A stretch of 64,000 bases of DNA from Nocardioides alcanivorans (GTDB lineage: Bacteria; Actinomycetota; Actinomycetes; Propionibacteriales; Nocardioidaceae): contig NZ_JAKGRW010000004.1 of NCBI RefSeq assembly GCF_021555175.1, positions 1 to 64,000 of the forward strand. Reading direction: 5' to 3'. Below, one piece after another: positions 8,682 to 16,676 of the stretch. Below the pieces are notes generated by a model. The model was not told the origin of the DNA, made no database searches, and worked only from the letters and a program-made list of their open reading frames with translations. The translations under genes were made by a program, and so were the position numbers. Numbering within the stretch: the stretch's first letter is position 1; every line of letters starts with the position of its first letter.

Positions 8682-10130
8682 TCAGAGCTTGACCGCGACA
8701 GCCTTCTCGCGCGTGAACTCGTACATGCCGCGGTAGCCCTGCCCAGAGGAGAATCCGCTCTGCTTGGCCATGTTGAAGGGGAGCCCGATCACGCCGGCGT
8801 CGGAGTACTGGTTGACGGCGATCTGGCCCGCCGTGATGTCCCGGGCCATGCCCAGGGCGCGTGAGACGTCCTGGGTCCAGACGCACGCCAGCAGTCCGAA
8901 GTCGGTGCCGTTGGCGAGCGCGAGCGCCTCGGCGTCGTCGGCGAAGGTCTCGACGGTGAGCACGGGCCCGAAGATCTCCTGGTTGACCACGGGGTGGCCG
9001 GCCTCCTTCACGCGCAGCACCGTAGGTGCAAGGAAGTACCCCTCCTCCCGGCCATCCGGTCGCGCGCCACCGAGGAGGAGCTCCGCTCCCCGGGATCGTG
9101 CGTCCCCGATGATGCCGTTGATCCGGTCGTGCTGGGCGGCATTGACCAGGGGACCCATGTCCACGTCCTCATCCCAGGCGCCGACGCGTACGGCGGACAT
9201 GCCCGCGAGCACACGATCGGTCACCTCGTCGGCGATCCGTGCATCGACCAGCAGCCGGGAGCCCGCGTTGCAGTTCTGACCGGCGTTCTCGGTGATGCCC
9301 CGCACGATGGACGGGACCACCCGGTCGAGATCGGCATCGGCGAACACCAGCTGGGGTGACTTGCCGCCGAGCTCCAGCTTGACCGGGGTCAGGTTCTGGG
9401 CGGCGTTCTGCATCACCAGCCGGCCCGTGGCGACGGACCCCACGAAGCTGACGTGATTCACCCCCGGATGCCCGACGAGGGCCGAGCCCAACTCGGGTCC
9501 GACGCCGGTGACGACGTTCAGCACACCCGGCGGGAGGCCGGCTTCGTGAGCCAGGTCGACCATCGCGTGCAGGACCAGCGGAGCGACCTCGGAGGGCTTG
9601 AGCACCACCGAGTTGCCGGCTGCCAGGGCGGGAGCCAGGTTCGAGGCACCCAGCACTGCTGGAACGTTCCAGGGCAGCACGATGGCACACACGCCGTACG
9701 GCTCGCGGGTGGTGTAGCCGAAGTAGTCGGGACTGCGGACCGGGAGGGTGGCACCGGTGAGCTTGTCTGCTGCTCCGGCGGCGTAGGAGATGATCGAGCC
9801 TGCGATCTGCACGTTGAGAAGTCCGGCGGCCAGGGGCTTGCCGACGTTGCGGCTCTCAAGGGCCGCGAGTCGGTCCTGGTTGGCGAAGACAAGCCCCGCC
9901 CAGGTTCCCAGGATCGCGCCTCGTTCGGAGGGGGACCGTCGAGCCCAGGCGCGGCTCGCTGCGTGGGCTGCGGTCACCGCCCGGTCGACGTCCTCGAGAG
10001 TGCTGGTGTGGATCACGGCGTGCGGCTGGGCCAACGCCGGGTCCACCAAGGACAGGGGATGGCCGCGCCCCTCCCACGCACCGTCGATGAAGCTGCCGAA
10101 GTGGTCGGTGACGTTCTGTGTCGGGCTCAC
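8682..10130 (-). CDS. Aldehyde dehydrogenase (NAD(P)-dependent)
   Basis: Oxidises an aldehyde to the acid; about 482 residues from a GTG at 10130. The reading frame stays open further upstream, but that part is antisense to the BMP lipoprotein region and is not family-like. ALDH landmarks are present: Asn in VLPWNVPAVLG, cofactor-site VLKPSE, Glu in LELGGKSPQ, catalytic Cys in GQNCNAGSR, and NQEIFGPVL. It is divergent from the BMP transporter operon and about 5-6 kb from an alcohol dehydrogenase and a P450. A role downstream of hydroxylation and alcohol oxidation is therefore plausible. A shared motif lies upstream at 10158-10185. The start codon is uncertain. Confidence 0.85.
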   Translation of the reverse strand: MSPTQNVTDHFGSFIDGAWEGRGHPLSLVDPALAQPHAVIHTSTLEDVDRAVTAAHAASRAWARRSPSERGAILGTWAGLVFANQDRLAALESRNVGKPLAAGLLNVQIAGSIISYAAGAADKLTGATLPVRSPDYFGYTTREPYGVCAIVLPWNVPAVLGASNLAPALAAGNSVVLKPSEVAPLVLHAMVDLAHEAGLPPGVLNVVTGVGPELGSALVGHPGVNHVSFVGSVATGRLVMQNAAQNLTPVKLELGGKSPQLVFADADLDRVVPSIVRGITENAGQNCNAGSRLLVDARIADEVTDRVLAGMSAVRVGAWDEDVDMGPLVNAAQHDRINGIIGDARSRGAELLLGGARPDGREEGYFLAPTVLRVKEAGHPVVNQEIFGPVLTVETFADDAEALALANGTDFGLLACVWTQDVSRALGMARDITAGQIAVNQYSDAGVIGLPFNMAKQSGFSSGQGYRGMYEFTREKAVAVKL

Positions 10131-10157
10131 GCTCGGATCGTCACGTGCAGCATCTCT

Positions 10158-10185
10158 GTTGTCAAGATGACATATCGCATTGCGG
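10158..10185. promoter_or_regulatory. Candidate shared operator/promoter in the ALDH-BMP divergent region
   Basis: GTTGTCAAGATGACATATCG followed by CATT matches 19 of 24 bases of the sequence at 19078-19101 upstream of the FAH-family gene. On the minus strand it contains TTGACA, placed to act as a -35 for the ALDH gene. It also contains TTGTCA-aga-TGACAt, a near-palindrome. The rest of this roughly 295-base intergenic region shows no gene. No regulator protein is encoded nearby, so the binding factor is unknown. Confidence 0.45.
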
Positions 10186-10425
10186 TACATGCCGCAGTAT
10201 GGCCGCGAACCGCCCGCAAGTCGTCCGTTTGGGGCCCTGGTTCGAGTTCTGACGAAGTTTCTGTCTTGGATTATGAGCAAACGTCTTGCAATACGTGATG
10301 GTGATCGTGGATCGTGTACCCATCCAGTGATCTGGGTCACTGGGCGCAGATCCAGCCTCGCCGCTCGTGAGCCGAGGCTGTAGGACCGGGCGCAAGCCCT
10401 TGGAACTCGAGGAGCGAGACGGATC

Positions 10426-11586
10426 ATGCGGAACTCAAAACTGACTGCGGTCCTGGCTGCCGCCGGCATGCTGGCCGCGCTGGCTGCCTGTGGCACCGAT
10501 GACGATTCGGGCGGGAAGGCAGCCGACACCCCGAGCGTGGACAAGTTCGCGCTCGCGAAGGGCGAGGCTGTCGGTGAGCCCGGCAGCGCCACCCCGCCGC
10601 AATGGATCGGGGAGGGGGCCGTGCCCGAGGGGCAGCCCGACATCAATGGCGACGGCAAGGTCGTCGTCGGTGCCATCACCTCCGGTGACATCAAGGACGG
10701 CACCTACTACCAGAGCATCGCCGACGCTGTTGCCTTCGCGGCCGATCAGCACGGCTGGGAACAGACCGTCCAGGGCCTCGTGCCGCTCAACCAGGCCGCC
10801 ACGGCGGCGGAGAACCTGTGCCGTCAGAAGGCCGACCTCGTCGTGATCGGTGACTCCCAGCTCGTGCAGGCCCTCACTGCCGCGAAGAAGCCGGCGTGCA
10901 AGGACACGTTCTTCTACCTCCAAGGCGGCTACGGCTCCCCGGAGCAGGACGACACCTTCACCCAGTCGTACGACGTGGGGCTGGACTACGCGTACGTCGC
11001 GGGCGCCGCAGCCGGTGCCTACATGAAGGCCAAGGGCATCGAGAGCGCTGGCTTCATTGCCGGGCTCGCCGCTCCGTTCAACACCACCATCGGTGCGGTG
11101 TTCAAGCAGGGCGTCCTCTCCGAGGCACCCGAGGCCGATGTGATTGAGACCTACACCGGTGACCAGATCGACGTGGGCAAGGCGGTTGAGGCCTTCGGTG
11201 CCCAGCAGTCGCAGGGCATCGGCCTCGTCTATCCCTACTTCGGTGCTCCGACCCTCGCCGTTGCCAAGAAGGCGAATGCTGCCAAGATTCCGGTCCTGGG
11301 GTCGCCGACCGACGTCTGCGACGCCGACGAGATCTCCTTCATTGGCACGGTCGTCTTCGGCCCCGGTTACTACCTGGCTCCGCTCCTGGACGACTTCGCG
11401 GCCGGCGAGCTCGAGCTCGGACAGACCCGGAACTGGCGCCTCGGCGTGGATCCCGTCCCGGTGGTCAAGCCGTGCGCCTCGGCAGGTGACGACTCCGCGC
11501 TGATCGACGCCGCGATCACGAAGGCCCAGGACGACATCAACAACGGCAAGGTCAACCCGTTCGCACTCGCCGGTGACGGCAGCTGA
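10426..11586 (+). CDS. BMP-family substrate-binding lipoprotein
   Basis: Extracytoplasmic binding protein (386 residues) of a BMP/PnrA-type ABC importer, a family that takes up nucleosides and related compounds. The signal peptide ends in lipobox ALAAC, followed by a Gly/Asp-rich spacer. Family features include repeated type 1 periplasmic-binding folds, VVIGDSQLVQAL, and SFIGTVVFGPGYYLAPLLDDF near the end. The start is supported by gaggagcgag upstream. It is the first gene of a four-gene operon with a two-domain ATPase and two permeases. The surrounding dehydrogenases and P450 suggest it brings in the substrate of that pathway, but its identity is not shown. Confidence 0.85.
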   Translation: MRNSKLTAVLAAAGMLAALAACGTDDDSGGKAADTPSVDKFALAKGEAVGEPGSATPPQWIGEGAVPEGQPDINGDGKVVVGAITSGDIKDGTYYQSIADAVAFAADQHGWEQTVQGLVPLNQAATAAENLCRQKADLVVIGDSQLVQALTAAKKPACKDTFFYLQGGYGSPEQDDTFTQSYDVGLDYAYVAGAAAGAYMKAKGIESAGFIAGLAAPFNTTIGAVFKQGVLSEAPEADVIETYTGDQIDVGKAVEAFGAQQSQGIGLVYPYFGAPTLAVAKKANAAKIPVLGSPTDVCDADEISFIGTVVFGPGYYLAPLLDDFAAGELELGQTRNWRLGVDPVPVVKPCASAGDDSALIDAAITKAQDDINNGKVNPFALAGDGS

Positions 11587-11590
11587 ACTG

Positions 11591-13165
11591 ATGACCACGG
11601 TTTCTCCCGGTGACATCGGGCATCCGGTGCTCCGGATGTCCGATGTCACCAAGTCCTTCAACGGGGTGGCGGCATGCGACGGCGTCGACTTCTCGGTCGC
11701 CGCCGGTGAAGTGCACGGTCTGCTCGGGCAGAACGGTGCCGGCAAGTCCACTCTCATGAACATCCTGATGGGTCTCGTCCGTGCTGACCGGGGCACCATC
11801 GAGATCGCTGGGCGCCCACGCAGCATTCGCGGACCCCAGGATGCTCGGCTGCTCGGCGTGGGCATGGTGCACCAGCACTACAGCCTGATCCCGACCCTGT
11901 CGGTCTGGGAGAACGTCGCCCTCAACGGTGTCGGAAAGATCGAGCGGGACGTCCTCGTCTCCGCGATCAGCGAGACCAGCGAACGGTTCGGGCTGCAGGT
12001 GGATCCGCTGCGGAGGGTCGGTGAGCTGAGTGTCGGCGAACAGCAGCGCGTCGAGCTGGTCAAGTGCTTGATCGAGAAGCCTCGACTCCTGGTTCTCGAT
12101 GAGCCGACCGCGGTCCTCACTACCAGCGAGTCCCGGTCGCTCTTCAGCATGCTGGAGGAGCTCGTTGGCGACGGTGCCTGTTCGGTGATCCTCATCAGCC
12201 ACGATCTCGGTGAGATCCGGCGAGCCGCCCAGCGGGCCACGGTGATGCGCGGTGGCCAGGTGGTGGCGCAGGTCGAGCCGGCCACCGTGAGCGCCGCGGA
12301 GCTGGCCCGCCACATGATCGGTCGTGACCTACCGCGTCCCGACGCGGCAGCTGCCATCGGTCTGGAGGTCGGGACCGGAGCTGCCGAGCCCGGGCAGGAA
12401 CCGGTCGCGGCGCGCTCGGATGAGCCGGTGTTGCGGATCGCCGGCGCCGCGGCGGGAACCAAGGACGGCAAACGACGCCTCGACGGGCTCGACCTCGAGG
12501 TGCACGCCGGGGAGATCCTCGGCGTCGCGGGGGTCGAGGGCAACGGCCAGGCCTGGTTGGCCGAACTCCTGCTCGGCGGCCTCTCGTTGGATTCCGGCAC
12601 CGTGCACGTCGCCGGACGTCGGATCCCGGTCGGGCGTCCCGGATGCACCAGGGCCGCGCGGGTAGCGGTGGTGCCCGAGGACCGCCGGGTCTCTGGTTGC
12701 GTGCTGGACATGTCCGTGGCCGAGAACCTCGGCCTCGCGTCGCTGGAGGCGATGTCCCGCTTCCGACTCGTGTCGAGGACGCGCCTGCGCGCGTTGGCCC
12801 AGCGGCTCACCGAGGAGTTCGACGTGTCGATGGCCTCGATGGACCAGCCGATGCGTTCGCTCTCCGGTGGCAACCAGCAGAAGGTGGTGCTGGCCAGGGA
12901 GATGTCGACGGACCCGGAGGTGCTGGTGCTGGCCCAACCCACACGTGGGTTGGACGTCGGTGCCGTGGCATTCCTCCATGAACGGGTGCGGGCCGCCGCC
13001 CGCGACGGCGTGGCGGTGCTCCTCATCTCGACGGATCTCAACGAGATACTCCAGCTCTCCGACCGGATCGCGGTGATGTACCGCGGCCGGGTCCAAGGCG
13101 AGTTGAGTCGTTCCGAGGCCGATGCAGAGAAGTTGGGACTGCTGATGGGAGGGATGAGCGCATGA
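11591..13165 (+). CDS. ABC importer ATPase with two nucleotide-binding domains (BMP/RbsA type)
   Basis: About 524 residues. The first domain has Walker A GQNGAGKST, signature LSVGEQQRVELVK and Walker B LLVLDEPT. The second has the degenerate Walker A GVEGNGQ and signature LSGGNQQKVVLAREM with LAQPTRGLD. This asymmetric pair is typical of the RbsA/BMP class, in which only one site hydrolyses ATP efficiently. ATG 11591 follows the binding-protein stop by four bases; a GTG at 11573 is an alternative. The stop overlaps the next permease start. Confidence 0.88.
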   Translation: MTTVSPGDIGHPVLRMSDVTKSFNGVAACDGVDFSVAAGEVHGLLGQNGAGKSTLMNILMGLVRADRGTIEIAGRPRSIRGPQDARLLGVGMVHQHYSLIPTLSVWENVALNGVGKIERDVLVSAISETSERFGLQVDPLRRVGELSVGEQQRVELVKCLIEKPRLLVLDEPTAVLTTSESRSLFSMLEELVGDGACSVILISHDLGEIRRAAQRATVMRGGQVVAQVEPATVSAAELARHMIGRDLPRPDAAAAIGLEVGTGAAEPGQEPVAARSDEPVLRIAGAAAGTKDGKRRLDGLDLEVHAGEILGVAGVEGNGQAWLAELLLGGLSLDSGTVHVAGRRIPVGRPGCTRAARVAVVPEDRRVSGCVLDMSVAENLGLASLEAMSRFRLVSRTRLRALAQRLTEEFDVSMASMDQPMRSLSGGNQQKVVLAREMSTDPEVLVLAQPTRGLDVGAVAFLHERVRAAARDGVAVLLISTDLNEILQLSDRIAVMYRGRVQGELSRSEADAEKLGLLMGGMSA

Positions 13166-14352
13166 CGGACACCGAACTGTCCCCGCGACAGCCTGCTGAC
13201 CAGGAGCAGGCTCCGTCGACCCGTGGGGTCGTCGGGGCCGACGCCGGCGCGGCCCGGCTGTTGGGAAGCCTCCGGGCCTCCACCGGCCCGGCAGTGGAGC
13301 AAGTGGTCATGTTCGTGGTCTTCCTCGCCTGCGGTGTCTTGGCGGGGTTGCTGTTGGGGGGACTGACGGGGCACTCGCCGAGCGTCATCTGGTCCACCCT
13401 GGTCCAGGGGAGCGTCGGCGACGCGACCTCGATCGCCTTCACCCTGACTGCCGCGGCGCCGTTGTTGCTGGTGGCGACGGGCACTGTCATCTGCATGCGT
13501 GCGGGACAGTTCAACATCGGTCAGGAGGGCCAGGTCACCCTCGGTGCGATCGGTGCCGGTTTCGTGGTGTTCAAGATCGACGCCTCGACGTCCCTGCTGA
13601 TTCCGCTCGCCTTCGTGGCGGCCATGGTCGCTGGGGCACTCTGGGCCGCGTTGGCAGCCGTGCTGAAGTTCAGCCGTGGCGTCGACATCGTGGTCACGTC
13701 GCTGCTCCTGGTGTTCCTCGCAGAGCAGCTCCTGGTCGCTCTGATCAGTGGGAACGGACCGCTGCACGACTCGGGTGACGGCGTACTGGGTGCCGGCACG
13801 GCTTCGCAGTCGCCACCCGTGCCGGACGCAGCGATCCTGGGCGGCATCAGGATGTTCGGCGTCGATGTGCCGATCGGCTTCGTGATCGCCCTCGTCGTCG
13901 CTGTCCTGGTGGCCTGGTTCCTGCGATCGAGCGTGCCCGGGTACCGCTTGCGGATCCTCGGAGAGAGTCCTGCGGTCGCGCGAACGCTTGGCGTGCGTGA
14001 GTCCCGCACCGGCACCTGGGCGGTGATGGCGAGCGGGGCGCTCGCCGGCGCTGCTGGAAGTGTCGTACTGCTCGGCCAGAGCTTCCAGATCCACGGCAAC
14101 TTCGCCAGTGCCATCGGCTGGAACGGCCTCCTGATCGCCCTGGCTGCGCGACTGAACACTGGGATCAGCATTCTGCTGGCGTTGGTGTTCGGCGCGATGA
14201 CGGCGGGCGGCGGTCTCCTCGGTGGGCAGGGAGTGCCGACTGATCTCGTCAACGTGATGACGGCAGCCGTCATCGTGGCCCTGCTGTGTCCGCCGGTGGC
14301 GCTGGCCGCCCTGAGGCGGCGCAGGCAACGTCGAAAGGTTGAAGCGGCATGA
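13162..14352 (+). CDS. BMP-type ABC importer permease 1
   Basis: Membrane permease of 396 residues with a long hydrophilic N-terminus (about 45 residues), then about 9-10 hydrophobic segments of the BPD_transp_2 type. The conserved stretch GQFNIGQEGQVTLGAI (about residue 115) is the characteristic N-I-G-x-E-G loop of nucleoside-type permeases. Start overlaps the ATPase stop (ATGA), and its stop overlaps the next permease, so all are co-translated. Confidence 0.87.
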   Translation: MTDTELSPRQPADQEQAPSTRGVVGADAGAARLLGSLRASTGPAVEQVVMFVVFLACGVLAGLLLGGLTGHSPSVIWSTLVQGSVGDATSIAFTLTAAAPLLLVATGTVICMRAGQFNIGQEGQVTLGAIGAGFVVFKIDASTSLLIPLAFVAAMVAGALWAALAAVLKFSRGVDIVVTSLLLVFLAEQLLVALISGNGPLHDSGDGVLGAGTASQSPPVPDAAILGGIRMFGVDVPIGFVIALVVAVLVAWFLRSSVPGYRLRILGESPAVARTLGVRESRTGTWAVMASGALAGAAGSVVLLGQSFQIHGNFASAIGWNGLLIALAARLNTGISILLALVFGAMTAGGGLLGGQGVPTDLVNVMTAAVIVALLCPPVALAALRRRRQRRKVEAA

Positions 14353-15257
14353 GCATCGGAATGGACGCCCAGACGATCCTCGCGGCATCCGTGCCGCTGA
14401 CGGTGCCGCTGCTGTTCGCGGGCCTGGGGGAGTACGTCGCCCAACGCGCGGGCACCTTCAACCTCTCGGTCGAGGGGATGATGTTGTCCGGAGCCTTCTT
14501 CGGTGCCTGGGGCGCCTCCGCCAGCGGATCGCCCCTGGTCGGTCTGCTGACCGGCGCGGCAGCGGCGATGGTCGTGGCCCTGGTGCACGGCAACCTCAGC
14601 CACCGGATGCAGCTGAACACCTACGTGGTCGGACTGTCGCTCAACGTCCTGGTGCTGGGACTGACCAGCTATCTGCTGACCAGCGCCACGCTCACTCTCC
14701 CGAACGTCTCGGGCACGAGGATTCCCCTGCTGGCGGACATCCCGGTGATTGGTGAGCCGTTCTTCGACCAGCCGTGGGTCGTCTACCTGGTGCCGGTGGT
14801 GGTGCTCCTCATCTGGGCGGTCCGGCGCACCAGGGTCGGGCTCGAGCTGAGGGCCTGCGGAGACGATCCGACAGCCAGTGACCTGACGGGCATCAAGGTC
14901 AACGCCAGAAGGCGCCAAGCATTGCTCTGGTGCGGGTTCTGCGCCGGTATCGGCGGTGTCTACCTGTCGGTCTTCCAGGCGAGCTCGTTCACGTCGGGGA
15001 TGACGGCCGGCCGGGGTTACATCGTCATCGCGGCCGTGATCTTCGGAGGCTGGATGCTGCGCGGCACGATCGGCGCGTGCGCTCTCTTCGGCGTCGCCCA
15101 GGGACTGCAGCTGGCGTTGCCCGCGATCGGCTTCAGCTTCTCGCCGCAGCTGCTCACCGCCGTTCCCTACCTGCTGGCGATCGTGTCGCTCGTGGTGCTC
15201 GGCAACCGGCTGCACCGACCGATGGCGTTGGGGCAACCCTTCGCTCCGTCCCGTTAG
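14349..15257 (+). CDS. BMP-type ABC importer permease 2
   Basis: Second permease, 302 residues, almost entirely hydrophobic. It has the family loop GTFNLSVEGMMLSGAF near residue 35 and GLELRACGDDPTASDLTGIKV in the middle, as in the YufQ/NupC-like BMP permeases. It ends the importer operon and is followed after 22 bases by a strong bidirectional hairpin. Confidence 0.87.
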   Translation: MSIGMDAQTILAASVPLTVPLLFAGLGEYVAQRAGTFNLSVEGMMLSGAFFGAWGASASGSPLVGLLTGAAAAMVVALVHGNLSHRMQLNTYVVGLSLNVLVLGLTSYLLTSATLTLPNVSGTRIPLLADIPVIGEPFFDQPWVVYLVPVVVLLIWAVRRTRVGLELRACGDDPTASDLTGIKVNARRRQALLWCGFCAGIGGVYLSVFQASSFTSGMTAGRGYIVIAAVIFGGWMLRGTIGACALFGVAQGLQLALPAIGFSFSPQLLTAVPYLLAIVSLVVLGNRLHRPMALGQPFAPSR

Positions 15258-15279
15258 CTGGCGTGGCGAACGGTCCCTG

Positions 15280-15339
15280 AGCACCACGTGCGAGGAGCCG
15301 CCGCGATCTGGTGATCGTGGCGGCTCCCGGCGTGGTGCT
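15280..15339. terminator. Bidirectional hairpin terminator between BMP permease and ADH
   Basis: Nested inverted repeat: agcaccacg (15280-15288) pairs with cgtggtgct (15331-15339), and ggagccgccgcgatc pairs with gatcgtggcggctcc, around a TGGT loop. It lies between two convergent genes, so it can serve both. There is no long T run, as is common in high-GC bacteria. Confidence 0.75.
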
Positions 15340-16449
15340 TCAGTCGAAGAGAACGACGCCGCGGGTGTTGATCCCGGCATGCATGTCGGCGAACCCCTGC
15401 CCGATCTCGTCGAGCGTGTAGGTCCGGGTGATCAGCTCGTCGAGCCGCAGGTTCCCCGCCCGGTAGAGGTCGATCAGGTTCAGGATGTCCCACGTCGGGT
15501 TGCACTGCCCGAAGAGTGAGCCCTGGATCCGCTTCTGGTAGAGCGTGAGTTCGGCCAGGTTGACCGGGATACCGCTGTTGGCGCTGTTGCCCAAGCCGGT
15601 CACGACAGCCGTTCCGCCCTTGCGGATCGCTGCGAACGCGTCGCCCACGTGGTGGGACTCCACGATCCCCACGGTGACCACGGTGGAGTCGGCGCCTTGA
15701 CCGTTCGTCAGCTGACGGGCAACTTCAGCTGCCTCCGCCATGTCGGCGAAGGCATGGGTGGCGCCCATGAGCTTGGCCTGCTCCCTCTTGAACTCCACCG
15801 GGTCCACGGCGATCACGGCACCGGCGCCCGCATGGAGGGCGCCCTGGACGGCGTGGATGCCGATCCCGCCCACACCCATCACGATCACCACGTGGCCCGG
15901 GCGGACTGCTGCGGAGTTCACTGCGGCACCCCAACCAGTGGCGACACCGCAACCGACGAGGCAGGCCTTGTCGAGAGGGATGTCGTGCGGCACCTTCACT
16001 GCGGAAGCCGCGGAGACCGTGGTGGTCTCCATGAAGGCCGAGACGCCGCACATCTGGCCGACGGGCTGACCGCCGTCGGCCAAGTGGACGCGGGGCCGCT
16101 CCGGCGCCATCCAGACCTTGCCGCCCTCGTCGCAGAGGTTCTGCATGCCGCTGGCGCACCAGCGGCAGCGTCCGCACGCGGGGAGGAAGGAGAGAACCAC
16201 GTGATCGCCTTCGGCCAGGCCCGACACCGAGGGGCCGACCTTGGTGACCACTCCCGCGCCTTCGTGGCCGAGGGCGAACGGATAGATCGCGACCGGTGAG
16301 TCGCCCACTGCGATGTGGTCGTCGGAGTGGCACAGCCCCGCAGCCACCATCTTGACTTGGATCTCGCCCTCGGCCGGGTCACTGACCTCGAGGTCGACGA
16401 CCTCGTAGGGCCCCGGTGCGCTTCGGACGATCGCGCCACGTGTTCGCAT
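15340..16449 (-). CDS. Zinc-dependent alcohol dehydrogenase (NDMA-dependent-like)
   Basis: Medium-chain dehydrogenase, 369 residues from ATG 16449, with gggagcagg upstream. Catalytic-zinc residues are visible in GLCHSDDH and GHEGAG. The structural-zinc lobe has four Cys (CGRCRWCASGMQNLC). The Rossmann motif is MGVGGIGIHAVQGA. The overall pattern (MCGVSAFMETTTV) resembles actinobacterial NDMA-dependent alcohol dehydrogenases. It is divergent from the P450 gene, so P450 product, then ADH, then ALDH is a natural order of oxidation. The exact alcohol is unknown. Confidence 0.83.
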   Translation of the reverse strand: MRTRGAIVRSAPGPYEVVDLEVSDPAEGEIQVKMVAAGLCHSDDHIAVGDSPVAIYPFALGHEGAGVVTKVGPSVSGLAEGDHVVLSFLPACGRCRWCASGMQNLCDEGGKVWMAPERPRVHLADGGQPVGQMCGVSAFMETTTVSAASAVKVPHDIPLDKACLVGCGVATGWGAAVNSAAVRPGHVVIVMGVGGIGIHAVQGALHAGAGAVIAVDPVEFKREQAKLMGATHAFADMAEAAEVARQLTNGQGADSTVVTVGIVESHHVGDAFAAIRKGGTAVVTGLGNSANSGIPVNLAELTLYQKRIQGSLFGQCNPTWDILNLIDLYRAGNLRLDELITRTYTLDEIGQGFADMHAGINTRGVVLFD

Positions 16450-16577
16450 CTGTTGCCTGCTCCCATCGGTTGAGGAATGACGGCAGGACGCGGCCACTGC
16501 CGGGCGTCGAGCCGACTCTGCTCCCGTGCGTGGCTAGTGCGCGCACAGGCGTGAAGCGACAGTAGGGCAGGTCCAAG

Positions 16578-16620
16578 CTTTGCGCAATGCGAGACGTTGA
16601 CTCACCTTGCGAGACGGGTT
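16578..16620. promoter_or_regulatory. Direct repeats TGCGAGACG in the ADH-P450 divergent promoter region
   Basis: Two copies of tGCGAGACG about 19 bases apart lie between the divergent ADH and P450 genes, the first within caatgcgagacgttgac. Read on the minus strand the first is CGTCTCGCATT, which matches the right half (CATCTCGCATT) of the motif before the FAH-family gene at 19078-19101. The rest of the 227-base gap has no gene. The link to a common regulator is inferred. Confidence 0.4.
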
Positions 16621-16676
16621 AGCGTGATCGGGCAGTCCTGGACGTCAGTTTGATTTTCTTCTCCAGAGGACGATTC

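Noticed and set aside
10131..10703. 673-residue aldehyde dehydrogenase with a long N-terminal extension
   Set aside because: The extra residues are antisense to the BMP lipoprotein gene and its upstream region and are unlike any ALDH; a GTG at 10130 gives the normal length.
11878..15380. Very long minus-strand frames (836 and 619 codons) opposite the BMP transporter genes
   Set aside because: Antisense shadows typical of high-GC DNA. The plus strand carries complete, motif-bearing transporter genes.
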